From positions 744,001 through 808,000 of the forward strand of contig CP126194.1 of assembly GCA_030272155.1 (NCBI GenBank): 64,000 bases of DNA. Reading direction: 5' to 3'. The stretch is from Tetradesmus obliquus. Lineage: Eukaryota > Chlorophyta > Chlorophyceae > Sphaeropleales > Scenedesmaceae. Positions 32,204-42,600 of this stretch are shown here, in pieces (within the stretch, counting starts at the first letter, position 1; the number at the start of each line of letters is the position of its first letter). Both the position numbers and the translations under genes were made by a program. The notes below the pieces were generated by a model. It had not been told where the DNA came from. It worked only from the letters and a program-made list of their open reading frames with translations, and ran no database searches.

Positions 32204-33403
32204 CCGTTGCATGAGCGCTGCCAACAGTAAAAGGAAGCCTGCGACATGCTCCTCAGATGTTATGCATGCATTACCTTGCCAAAACGCAGGTGTACACCTG
32301 TGAACATGAGCCTGGCACGTACATGTGAATGCTACGGTTGATCTCTTTGACGTGATTCCGTCCATGATGACAACATCTGTTATGTGGTGCATGTGCAATG
32401 GGCTGCGACAAATTTGACAGTATCGAATTTGGAGGCTGCCTGCCAGAGCATAAACTGTGCATGTGTGTGCTTTTGTGCTCCTATCATATGATCTCCATTG
32501 ATGCAAACGTTTGCAGGGCCGCCTTGCAACCCAACATCGCCCTGAGGCACAGCGCACCTATGCTCAACAGGCAGCTGCTATTAACACCCAACACCATTTG
32601 ATGCTGAAACACAGCTTGTATGTTCACGTTACGTGTGCAGCAGCGTTGATGTAGTGGAACCCTGCATATCACAACCTGCAACAGTTGGTCTTCGCAACTT
32701 TGCAGCCCTCTTTGTCATGCGAGCAGCACTTGCAGCGCTGACCAACCGTCATTACCGTTATAGTGGGATCATGGATTGCGTGTGGGTGAGGGTCTCGGCT
32801 GATCCTGTGTGCCAAACCCTACTTTGTTAGGTAAGCGTTGTAAACCATGCCTGGGTCTGAAACAAAACTGACGGTTGTTGTTGCGCAGCAGGAAAGCTGT
32901 CACCCGAAAGTGAGTCACTCGCCCTACAAGTGACTGGCCTGCGATTCACGTAAGCAAACCCGACAGCAGCTATCACACGCCACTGTTATTGAAACTAAAT
33001 ACTCTAACCTTTTCTCCCTTGAACACACGAGTGCATGCATGTTGCAATTGCGAAAAGCAGGACGGCAACCCATCAAGTACTCCACGGTTGCAAATGGCCA
33101 AAAGCCATCGAAATTATTTTGAAATATATCTCATCAACATTTTGCGGACGAATTATCGGCCAGTTGAAACCGGCGCAAGACACCTTTAACGAGTTAGAAA
33201 AGTCCGGTCCCCTGGTGTACCGACTCCACTTCAACATCGCCAACACTTCTACTAAAGTTTCATGCGTGGTTTTAAGGCATGCTCATTGTGAGCTGAACAG
33301 CGCAATCCACCCGGTGGCTTGTTAGAACCTGCAGTCATTGCCAGTCATGATGTACATGATGACAGTATAAAGAATTGCAGGTAACACACATTGCAGTAGC
33401 ACA
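32204..33403. other. Spacer between LRR pseudogene and retrotransposon
   Basis: About 1.2 kb, lower in GC than its surroundings, with only short chance frames on both strands. The 3' part (from ~33000) may already belong to the retrotransposon or its insertion site. I see no coding motif, RNA gene or clear target-site duplication. Confidence 0.4.
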
Positions 33404-35110
33404 ATGCAGCATATTGCGTCACTCACATGTCTAGAAGTGGTCCCCCCAATGGCCACCTTGGCTGTTGAACCGCAGTTGTGCATGCTGCTCCTGTGCATGA
33501 CCGTCGGACTCATTCCAACGATCAATGGACTCACTGAGTACAGTGAGGTCACAGTCAGCTTCAGTTGTGACCTTGGCCTACATGAAGGTGATGTGATCTC
33601 TCCTACACTGTACCTGTTCTTCATTGATGACTTGCTGCAGGAAGTGCATGCCAAGCACCCAGGTGTCACGCTTCTCGGCCCCTGTGGTGAGCCAGCTACT
33701 TCAGTTGTGGCTGCCATGCAAGCTGATGACTTTGTTGCCGTATGTGACTCCCTGCAGGAAGCACAAGCAGTAGCTGCGACTGTTTACGCTTACAGTTGCA
33801 AGTGGCGCTTTCAGTTGAACAGTCTAAAGTCTGTTGTTATGCATGTAGTTCCAAACAACATCCGCAGCCAGTTAACAGATTCTGGCATTGTGTGGAATGG
33901 CGTACCCGTGCCCGTGGTCTCTGAGTATTGTTATCTGGGCTTATGGTTCAATACTGCATGCACATGGGACACACACATCACCAAAATGTTGCAAAAGGCG
34001 GCACGTGTGTCTGCTAGCCTTATGCCGATCTGGAAAAGTCGGCGCATTAGTGTGGAGGTGAAGCGTATTGTGTTGCTGTCGTGTGTTCGACCAATCGTGG
34101 AGTATGGTGCTGAAGTTTGGTACCCTCCTCTGTCTGGTGGTCAGGTGTTGTTGGGCAAGATTGACAAGTTGCAGGTGCAAATCATCAGGAGTGCTATGCG
34201 GTGTGGCAAAGAGAACCCAGTTGTACCGGGTTTGCTAGCTGAAAGGGGTGTGAAGCCGCTGCATATGTGGCTACACCAGCGCACAATGGAGTATTACTTC
34301 AGGGTACAGCGTATGCCTGTATCCAGATTGCCTAAGCAGGTTGTTTCTGCAGAATGGAGGGCCCAGGGCGGTGCTACGCTGCTAACCGGCTGGCAAAAGT
34401 ATGTACACAGCCTTTTGTGCAAATATGGTGTCAATGTTGCAGCTGCGTCCGGGTCGGCTAAGGAGTGCAAGAATCACATCAGGCGGCAGGTGGCATCCAT
34501 CTACGCTGATGTGGCGGCTGATGCTGCCAGCAAGAAATCGATTTTTGGTACTTACGTCACTCACGTGCATAAAACTCATGTTGATTCTATGCGTTTCAAG
34601 GCACCTAGGCCATTTTTGTGTTCAGGTTGTCCTTCACGTGGTATCGAGCTCCTGATGCGAGTTCGTCTGCGCTGCTTGTGCGTGCATGCACGTACAGGCA
34701 AATATGGTGGCCGTCGGGCCAATCCTACCACTGTCTGTCCTGCATGCGGTTCTGCTACTGAGACTTTGTCCCACTTTGTTTTGGAGTGTCCTGATACCGC
34801 TGATTTGAGGGAATCTATGTACGCAGAGCTGCAAAGGCTGCCAGGTTGCGCTGAAAAACTGCGCACTTTATTGGCCATGACTGACCCCTCTGCCATGGTG
34901 TTGCGTTTTGTTTCTGACGATGTTTGGGGTGGATCTGGTGTTTGCAGGTTGGCTGCTCGGCTGATTGCTGACTACCTTGTTCTTGCATGGAATCACAGGA
35001 ATGTCTGCAAGCGGGATAATGAAATAGTGCTCCCTCCCCTTCCCCCTTCGCCTGTTCATTCAGCCGCTCCTGTGGTGCGTGGGGCCGATGGCGACGTTGC
35101 TATGGCTTAA
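33404..35110 (+). CDS. Non-LTR retrotransposon reverse transcriptase, 5'-truncated, 568 aa
   Basis: One uninterrupted open frame. It enters the reverse transcriptase fold at LHEGDVISPTLYLFFIDDL, has the catalytic block MQADDFVAV (the usual first residue of the (F/Y)xDD region is Gln-Ala here), then the thumb (CYLGLWFNTACTWDTHITKM, VLLSCVRPIVEYGAEVW) typical of LINE-type polymerases. The C-terminus has a CPAC...H...C zinc motif (CPACGSATETLSHFVLEC), usual for L1/jockey-like ORF2. The endonuclease and RT fingers are missing, so the copy is 5'-truncated; the annotated ATG is merely the first Met. The lack of stops argues for a young insertion. Clade cannot be fixed by eye. Confidence 0.9.
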   Translation: MQHIASLTCLEVVPPMATLAVEPQLCMLLLCMTVGLIPTINGLTEYSEVTVSFSCDLGLHEGDVISPTLYLFFIDDLLQEVHAKHPGVTLLGPCGEPATSVVAAMQADDFVAVCDSLQEAQAVAATVYAYSCKWRFQLNSLKSVVMHVVPNNIRSQLTDSGIVWNGVPVPVVSEYCYLGLWFNTACTWDTHITKMLQKAARVSASLMPIWKSRRISVEVKRIVLLSCVRPIVEYGAEVWYPPLSGGQVLLGKIDKLQVQIIRSAMRCGKENPVVPGLLAERGVKPLHMWLHQRTMEYYFRVQRMPVSRLPKQVVSAEWRAQGGATLLTGWQKYVHSLLCKYGVNVAAASGSAKECKNHIRRQVASIYADVAADAASKKSIFGTYVTHVHKTHVDSMRFKAPRPFLCSGCPSRGIELLMRVRLRCLCVHARTGKYGGRRANPTTVCPACGSATETLSHFVLECPDTADLRESMYAELQRLPGCAEKLRTLLAMTDPSAMVLRFVSDDVWGGSGVCRLAARLIADYLVLAWNHRNVCKRDNEIVLPPLPPSPVHSAAPVVRGADGDVAMA

Positions 35111-35137
35111 ATGGTAACATGATGATGATGATGAGTG
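33404..35137 (+). mobile_element. LINE (non-LTR retrotransposon) insertion, 5'-truncated
   Basis: Comprises the RT open frame and a very short 3'UTR that ends in GGTAACATGATGATGATGAT, that is, with a GAT simple-repeat tail rather than poly(A). The true 5' end may lie up to a few hundred bases left of 33404; I could not identify target-site duplications. A related tail lies at 14305-14352. Confidence 0.8.
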
Positions 35138-35633
35138 CAGTGCTTGCAAAAACAACTGAATTTCTAGTGCCTTGCTTAAACCTGCCATCATTGCCAATGC
35201 AGTGCCAATGCAGTGCTTGCTGTTCTAGTGCATGCTGAGTGTTTGCACATGTGTACAGTACGTGCTTGATCAGCTGATCATACTGCAGTATGATCCTTTA
35301 CACAGAATCTGGGCGGTCAGTGTGTGCTCAGCAGTGGCGGTTAGTGCCACTGTGAGTGCTGCAGTGACAGTGCTCGATGTTTTACATATGTGGGCAGAGC
35401 ACAGCACTGTACAACATGTACACTACACAGCATATCTACATCGTACATGAAGTACGGATCAGAAGAATGAGCAATCACCAACTTTATTGGGTGACCATCA
35501 ACATCCTGTTCAGTGAAGGGACGGTGTGACACTCCGCTGACAGTCAGCAACCCAAAATCGCAAGAGGTGCTGCAATAATTTGTCCAAAGCCTCCTGAAGT
35601 GGCGCATGGGACTATTCAGCCTGGCGAAAATTC
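35111..35633. other. Spacer with overlapping perfect palindromes
   Basis: TGATCAGCTGATCA (35267-35280) and GATCATACTGCAGTATGATC (35276-35295) are both perfect palindromes and overlap. The stretch is otherwise TGT/CAGTG-rich without a coding signal. It lies between the LINE tail and the 3' end of the ABCG relic. Confidence 0.6.
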
Positions 35634-37498
35634 TTAGCGTGCCTCGTGCCTGGCCAGCAGCACCAGCGCCGCATATCTAAGCAGATGCACCACTGCCAGG
35701 TAGCCTCCCAGGATGGCCACGCTCACCCCAAAGGGCCTGCCGTACTGCATGTACTCCAGCAGGGCGTCATTGCGGATGAGGCAGCTACACAGCAGCAGCA
35801 GCAGCAGCAGCGACAGCAACAGATATAACCCATGAGAGGCTAGTGTGCGGCTGTTGCTTCACTCCCTGCGCTGTCTGTGGCACAAGACTGCATGCAGGTT
35901 GCGCAACGGCTTGCAGTGGTGTATCAACAGTCATGCTGGTGGGTAATGTGCGCCCAGGACCACACATGCATCTCCTCAGTTGATGTTGCGCAGCACTCAC
36001 CTCTCTTGTGGCTGTGTGAGCTGCTGTAGCATTGCGTGCTGGCCTGACGTAATGCTGGCCAGCGCCGACTCAGCCAGGCCGGCCAGGCCAGGCTCCAAAC
36101 CCCCGCTGCAGCTTATGCTGCTGCCATGGAACTCGTTGACCGTCAGTGCTTCCAGGGAGTAGTACAGCGCGCTGATGTAGCGCAGCTGCGTGAGCCATAC
36201 GTTGGTGGTAACCTGAGGGTGCAGCAGGTGTACAGCAACTCTGGTGACGTGTGTGGCACATGTTTGTCCCCAGAGAGCTGGCAAACAGGTGTGCAGCAAG
36301 GTCGATCACGTCAAGCTGTTGTTGTTCTGAGTCTTTGAGTGCAGTTGCATTGCTGAAAGAGGGTGACAATGCTACATGCTAACACTGTGACCAGCAGTGA
36401 TAATAAGCGGCCTTGGCTACAAAATGTGCTGAGCACTGTCGTGAGGCTGCAATAGGCTGACCACACGCGTGCTGCCATGAAGCTTGCCTGCACATGATGG
36501 TACCATTGCGCTTCAACAGCAGCGGTCCAACAAACGTTGTGCACCGACCAAGCAAGTGCGGAACGGTTCAACCTCCCTGGTTAGCTGCGCCTTGCTCACC
36601 TCCCTGAAGTTTACAAAGAATGAACTCATAGCAAAGTTTATGACCAGCCAAATAAGGAACGCACAGAAGGTGAGGTCCTGGTTGGGGGCGACGACAGAGC
36701 ACAGGTGCATCGCCTGCAGAGATAAGCCGAGACAGGGACGTCACAGGTGCATCGCCTGCAGAGATAAGCCGAGACAGGGACGTCACAGGTGCATCGCCTG
36801 CAGAGATAAGCCGAGACAGGGACTTCACAGGTGCATCGCCTGCAGAGATAAGCCGACGACAGAGCACAGGTGCATCGCCTGCAGAGATAAGCCGAGACAG
36901 GGACGTCATTATGTTGATGGCATGTCTAGGCAGGGCAGCAGCAATGACCGTCGGTGCCTCAAGCTAGAACAAGCTCTGGGCCAAGCACAATGTCCACAGC
37001 ATGCTGCACTCACCAGCCGCCTTGTAAAGTCAGCAACAGCAACCACAACCTGAAGCGTTGATGCACTGAGCAGCATAACGACATGCTTTGCAACGCACCA
37101 GCTGAGCAGCAAGTAAATGCCTGACAAAATCCTCTGAGGGTCACAGGTCTGCAAACCTGCACCTGGTTGCAAGGCAAACCTGTGAGACCCCTGCAAAAAT
37201 GGATGGGTTTCCGTGAGGGATCATGATCGCTCACGGCAACCTACCAACATGTGCAGGGGGCTCACAGTCTTATCTGACATCCGGGTGCAGGCAACACATA
37301 TGCGTATGTCCCTGGATCTGCCTGAGAAGCAGCTGCGTAGCTGCTGGGAAGCAGCAGCTCAAAGCCTGATGCCACAAGGTCCAGCAGCCAGTCAGCCTCG
37401 CTGCCATGCAGCCGGGGGTAGCCCAGGGACTCAAACCAGGCGCTGATGTCGGTTTGTGGCCCATGATACATCAGCCGGCCCCCTGCAAGCAGCGTCAC
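35634..37498 (-). pseudogene. ABCG-type transporter relic (C-terminal part)
   Basis: Minus-strand segments in order: 37498 to ~37265 (TLLAGGRLMYHGPQTDISAW, FESLGYP, SEADWLLDLVASGF: the end of an ABCG nucleotide-binding domain), ~37140-37014 (SGIYLLLSWCVAKHVVML), 36714-36600 (APNQDLTFCAFLIWLVINFA), 36212-36001 (NVWLTQLRYISALYYSLEAL, TVNEFHG) and 35784-35634 (last membrane span, LLARHEAR stop). The last three join in phase and match the end of an ABCG transmembrane domain. Walker A, the ABC signature, Walker B and the first transmembrane helices were not found in the 2 kb upstream. Only ~125 bases separate the first two segments, where ~100 residues are expected. I infer a truncated, probably non-functional copy, though distant 5' exons cannot be excluded. 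Substrate unknown. Confidence 0.72.
36703..36900 (-). repeat. Tandem decoy copies of an ABCG exon start (42-bp units)
   Basis: Units beginning AGGTGCATCGCCTGCAGAGA at 36703, 36745, 36787, 36829 and 36868 (spacing 42, 42, 42, 39). On the minus strand each unit is a CTCTGCAG acceptor plus GCGATGCACCTGTG, the first codons of the exon starting at 36714. Four decoys therefore lie upstream, in transcription, of the true exon. Confidence 0.92.
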
Positions 37499-39610
37499 CT
37501 GCAGAAAGCCGATAGGAAATGGTGCCAGTCTTCATGGGGCGGTGTTCACCCGGTGTTCATCCCATAAAAACCAAGATGGGGGTAGCCCAGTGACTCAAAA
37601 CGGGCGCATCAGCCCCCTTGGCAGGCTGCCACTCACGTGTGTGGGCACAGCAAGCAAGTGACAGGGCAAGCGCTGGGTGCGAAGCACATGGACCGTATCA
37701 CATTACATTAATCTTGTATGCATCAAGTGGGCCCACAAGTACCAAGCACATGAAAGTACACAGCTGCTAGGACTTCAAGTCTGTTAATGCATGCTGCTGG
37801 TGCCTACTTGTTGCCTGGTTTTTCGTGTTATGAGGCATAGGCATACAAGGCAAGGCATACACCTGCAACTTATTGATTGTACTCAGCATGCATGCTACCT
37901 GGCTGCAGGTGTGACTGTGTTCCCTTGCAGCCAACAACCCCGAGTGGCTGGCACGGGTGCTGGTCACCACCACTAGGACAGCTCCTTGTGCACATGGTGA
38001 CATCCTATCGACCCAAGCGCGCAATGCATGCGTACATCTCACCAACTAGAGCAAGGCATGCCGCCAGCTTCAACGCAGTCGCAAGCGCCCACGCCCATCT
38101 TTCAAATTCCAGCTTCAGCGTCTTTGCACGTACCTTTGTTGAAACGTCTGTAGCAGGTGCTGTCAGATAGTATTATAAGGAGGACTGCTCCGAGAGCAGT
38201 GAGAGGAGAACAGTCCTGCCAGGCTGGAAACCTGTGTGCCCACGGGATTTTCGCAGCACGTCGATAAACTCTGAGCTAAACAATATCACTCAGTCAATTT
38301 GGCTACATCAGACGTAGGGCATATCTGCTGATGCTCACAGTGTGCAGCACGTGCACGCGGTTGTTGCTGCGCCCAGCTCACAGTTCCACCAGCCCCGCAC
38401 GCAAAACTGCGATGTGAGCTGCTGCCACAGCCAAGGCGGCAAGGACAAATTTGTGCACGATGATATCGCCTGGAAAACTGCCGGACGCTGTAGGGCTGAT
38501 TTGCTGTTTCGCCCCAGCAGGAAGTCGCGATGGCTTGATCAAATTTTCAACAGCAGCGCTTGCGTCATAAGATCAGGACGGAACAATGCAGCAAAAGGCA
38601 TGCTTACAACAATACGTTCTACTGAGACGGCTCCAGGAAACCCCAATGCCCCGGTCATAACAGCTGTGTCCCACGGGTGAACCTGTCTTGGCTTGCAGCG
38701 AAAGCACTGTGTTTGCGTCAGAGCCTTATTCATATGCTAGCGTATGCAACGCTTTGGTTTGCTCAACAGCCTCGCGCGTCTAATGCTGCACTCTCGGCTC
38801 TGACAGCAGCCTGCGGTCACAGCAGGATGGTCCTGAGGACATTGTGCCAGCAGCACTCGAACTAAACTCAGTTATATAATAGTTATCATCTACTCTTCTT
38901 TGACCATGCAACTCTTAAAGACTTCGCAACGCAGGCAACCGTGCTGGGTTGTTCATGTGGCTCAGCAGTGCTGCACAGATGTACACTGTACTACACTGTA
39001 CTAAAGGTTTAGCGCAATCATTTCGTCTCGCTGTACTCACCACTTCAGTGGATTCCAGGTCAGGAGCATGGCTGAACCAGGATGGATGACAAACAGCTGA
39101 AGGGCACAGTTCGTTTGACTTTGACAGAAGTGACACACCATTGTGTCTATCACCCATGGTCCCAGGACACAATCCCTTTGAGTTTCCACGCTCAGAAAAT
39201 TGCTGGTGATCAACAAGCGTTTCAGGGCCCCAGGGAGAGGGCTCACTGAGGACCTGAGGTGCTCAGCCTGAGGGAAAGCGCACTTGTCACTGACAACTCG
39301 GTCTGTCACGAGTGTTACGCGATGCTGCCCTTCGACCTGCGCTTAGCAGTGACGCCCAAGCTTTGTTGCTGCTGCATCATACGCTATTTTGCGCTATAGT
39401 GCTGCTGCATACCCTATTCTGCGTTGTAGAGGTTGTCGCTCTGACCCACTGTGTTTTCACAATGCCCTCGCGGCTAGATGAGGAATCTACTTGTCTCTGA
39501 TCATTCTTACAACGACTCAGATGGGCCGCATTCAAGCGTACCAGCTACGCGCTGAACTGTGAAGTGAGGTCAGCTAGTTTGCCAAGCACATAGGTGCAGC
39601 ATTGAGAGAA
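37499..39610. other. Spacer upstream of the ABCG relic and of the triphosphatase gene
   Basis: 37562-37625 repeats a diverged piece of the ABCG segment at 37416-37480 (GGGGTAGCCCAGTGACTCAA). A nested stem (AGGACTG...CAGTCCT, 38181-38217) is present. Opposed frames at 38342-38733 have more ordinary amino-acid composition than most shadows, but I recognise no family. No ABC Walker motifs were found. 5'UTR/promoter of the triphosphatase lies at the right end. Confidence 0.45.
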
Positions 39611-42600
39611 ATGGCAACTACTATGTTGGATACGGTGACACGCGCAGGCTCATCGGCCCCGGACGTGGATCCCAGCTGGGTGAGCAAAGATGCTGCTGTC
39701 AAGCAACAGCCTCATAAGCACCTGCTTGAAACTTGCATTCTAGATCTTGACGTTGCAAAACTCTGACCTCGGCACGTTGCATAGCTCCTGCATGTCGCCC
39801 TTGCTGCCAGACGTGCTGGATGCTGCTGTTTTCATGGCCAGCACCCAATGTCCGGCACATGCACTTGACATGTCAGCACAAGACGCAGAGCAGGCGTCAA
39901 CTCCAGCAGCAACTTGCACCCTGCAGCAATTCAGAACAGCTAGCTGCCAAGCAGCAGCATCGCAACGTTCTCTGCTGCCTTAGCACATGATGCGCTCTCT
40001 GCACCAACCCCTGCCTGCATCTCGCATTCCTGCAGTATGCTGGGCAGCCGGAGACAGCAGATGCAGTGGCACCTGAGGCGCCCGGCCAGCCAGCCAGCAG
40101 CCACGTGCCATCTGTGCTGCAGAAGCTGCTCAAGTGGGGCAACTATGCAGGCTACGGCACAGTGAGTGGCACCTCCCTGCCTGCCTACACAGCAGCAGCA
40201 GCAGAAGTAGAGTTGCTCACTGCACTCCAGTCGCTGCGGCATCCTTTCTCAACATCCTGCATGAGCCTTGCAAAGCAGAGTACGCCGCTGCACATCGCTG
40301 CAGCAGCAGAGGTTGCATTCGCCGGGTGCTGTGCTTTGCTAGGCTGCCCACTCCATGCTGACATGCGACAGTCACCTGCTATTCCAAGCAGTGCGTCCCA
40401 CTGCTCACCGCCAGGACATCAGCTGAACTTAATTGCTACCAACCAGAACGCCATAACCCTGGTAGTTACGCTGCTGCTGCGTGTGCTGCTGCTGCTGCTG
40501 CTGCCGCCGCTGCAGCCTGTGTGGCCCAGCCGCTTTGTGCCCATGAAGACACCACTCTCAGAACAGATCCTAGACAGCTGGGAGCTGCCGGAGCCCCCCA
40601 AGCACCGGCTGACAGTGCCAGACCTGCTGGCAGCGCAGACAGCAGCAGGGCGGCATGTGGGGCTGCTGCTGGACCTGAGCAACCACGACTGCCTGTATGC
40701 AAGCGACGTGCCCAGCAGTGTGCAGGTGGGAGCCGGAAGCTGCGTGTGGTGTGTGGGTGTTGCTGCTTGCAGCAGGGATGCCCTGGGCCAGCTTGCAGGA
40801 CACTAGCCGTGCAGCAGGCGGGATTGAACAACTTTCAACGGCAGCAGCGGCGGGGGTGCTGCACGCCGCCACAGCACAGGCATGCCACTGGCCATGCAGC
40901 GCATGTTGCTGCACTCGTGCCGACTTGCTGTGCTGCACTGCCTGCATTTCTGTCCATCTCCGTGCATGTCCTTACGCAGTACCTGCACGTGCAGCTGGTG
41001 GTCAAAGAGCTGCCTCTGTAGATGCTGAGAACTTCTGAACTGCCTGCACCTTGCTGCACCTCCTTGCGCTATTTGTGCCGCCCAGTACCTGCGCATGCAG
41101 CTGGTGGCCCGTCGATGCTCAGCTACTGTGCTGACTTGCCTGCATTCCTCTGCCCCTTGTCGTGCTGTGTGCCCCCGCAGTACGTGCATGTGCAGCTGGT
41201 GGCCAAGGAGCTGCCTCCATTGTTGCTGAGCTACTGCACTGACCCTCCTGCATTTCTCTGCACCTTCTCGTGCTGTGTGCCCCCGCAGTACCTGCACGTG
41301 CAGCTGGTGGCCAAGGAGCTGCCTCCACTAATGCCAGTGTGCTGACCCTCCTGCGCTTCTCTGCACTTTCTCGTGCTGTGTGTGCTGCCCCGCAGTACCT
41401 GCACGTGCAGCTGGTGGCCAAGGAGCTTCCTCCGCTGGAGTTTGTGCGCGAGGTGGGCCGCGCCGCCAACCAGTTCTGGTCACAGAACAGCGACGACTAC
41501 ATCGCCATCCACTGCGCGTACGGTGAGTGGTGATCAGCAGCCAGCATTGGAAGTGAAAGCGTGCCCTGTGAGCAGCGCGGCAGCCGGCAACGAGGGCGTG
41601 TTGGTGTCATGGTAGGGCCCTTGCCAGCATTGACAGCACGGTGAAGGGCAGCAGCTGGCCCTGCCTGCTGTGTGCAGCGCACATCTATGTCTGCATGTAC
41701 AGGCGGTGTGCTGGTGAAGGCCTGTCAGCTGCGCCTGCTTGGAATGAATGAATGAGCTACGCGTGGTGTGTTGAGACTCGAACCGCGTTAAGGGAGGGTA
41801 TGTGTGACGATGAGGATACCCCATGTGCCTTCACACCTCTACCACCCGCCTGCTTAGACACTGCGCGCCAGCCATGCGTGCTGCACCATCGCACCCACTA
41901 GCTACCTGCTGACAACTTGTGTGTGCTGGTGTTCACCCTGTGTCTGTTTGGCGCAATGGCATGTGCAGGCTTCAACCACACCCGCACTTGTGGTGGCCCG
42001 CTATCTCATCTGCTGGCAACATGTCCAATGTGCTTGCACCGCTGCTCGCCTGTTGCCTGCTGTTTTGCGCAGGCTTCAACCGCACGGGCTTTGTGGTGGC
42101 CAGCTACCTCATCTGCTGGCACCTTGTCTGCCATGCTTGCACTTCTGCAGACATAGACATTGGTCTTCTGCTGTGTGACGTAACCTCTGTATGCTGTGAT
42201 GTGGCCGCAGGCTTCAACCGCACCGGCTGTGTGGTGGCCAACCACCTCATCCGCTGACATGTGTGCCTGTTCTGTGCCTTGCCGCCGCAGGCTTCAAGCG
42301 CACGGGTCATGTGGTGGCCATCTACCTCATCTGCTGACAACATGCCTGACATGCTTGCACCCTGCTCGCCCTATACGTGGTGTTGCGCAGGCTTCAACCG
42401 CACCGGCTTTGTGGTGGCCAGCTACCTCATCGAGCACTGCGCGCTCAGCGTGGAGCAGGCGCTGGCCTCATTCGCGCGCTCACGGCCACCCGGCGTGAAG
42501 CACGAGCGCTTCCGAGATGAGCTGCATGCACGCTATGGCAGCATCAATCAGGCGCTGCCGCGCGGCATTAGCTGCGTGCACGCGCCAGCGCAGTTTGCTG

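Noticed and set aside
37767..38045. Divergent ABC H-loop-like segment (VLVVVTSTRASHSG) upstream of the ABCG relic
   Set aside because: Only a vague resemblance to the TIHQPS region and no supporting Walker or signature motifs nearby.
38342..38733. Opposed open frames of ordinary amino-acid composition
   Set aside because: No recognised family on either strand and no clear splice or start context; not strong enough to call a gene.
41760..41790. GGTTCGAGTCT on the minus strand, resembling a tRNA B box
   Set aside because: The flanks do not form a T-stem and no anticodon or acceptor stem could be drawn.
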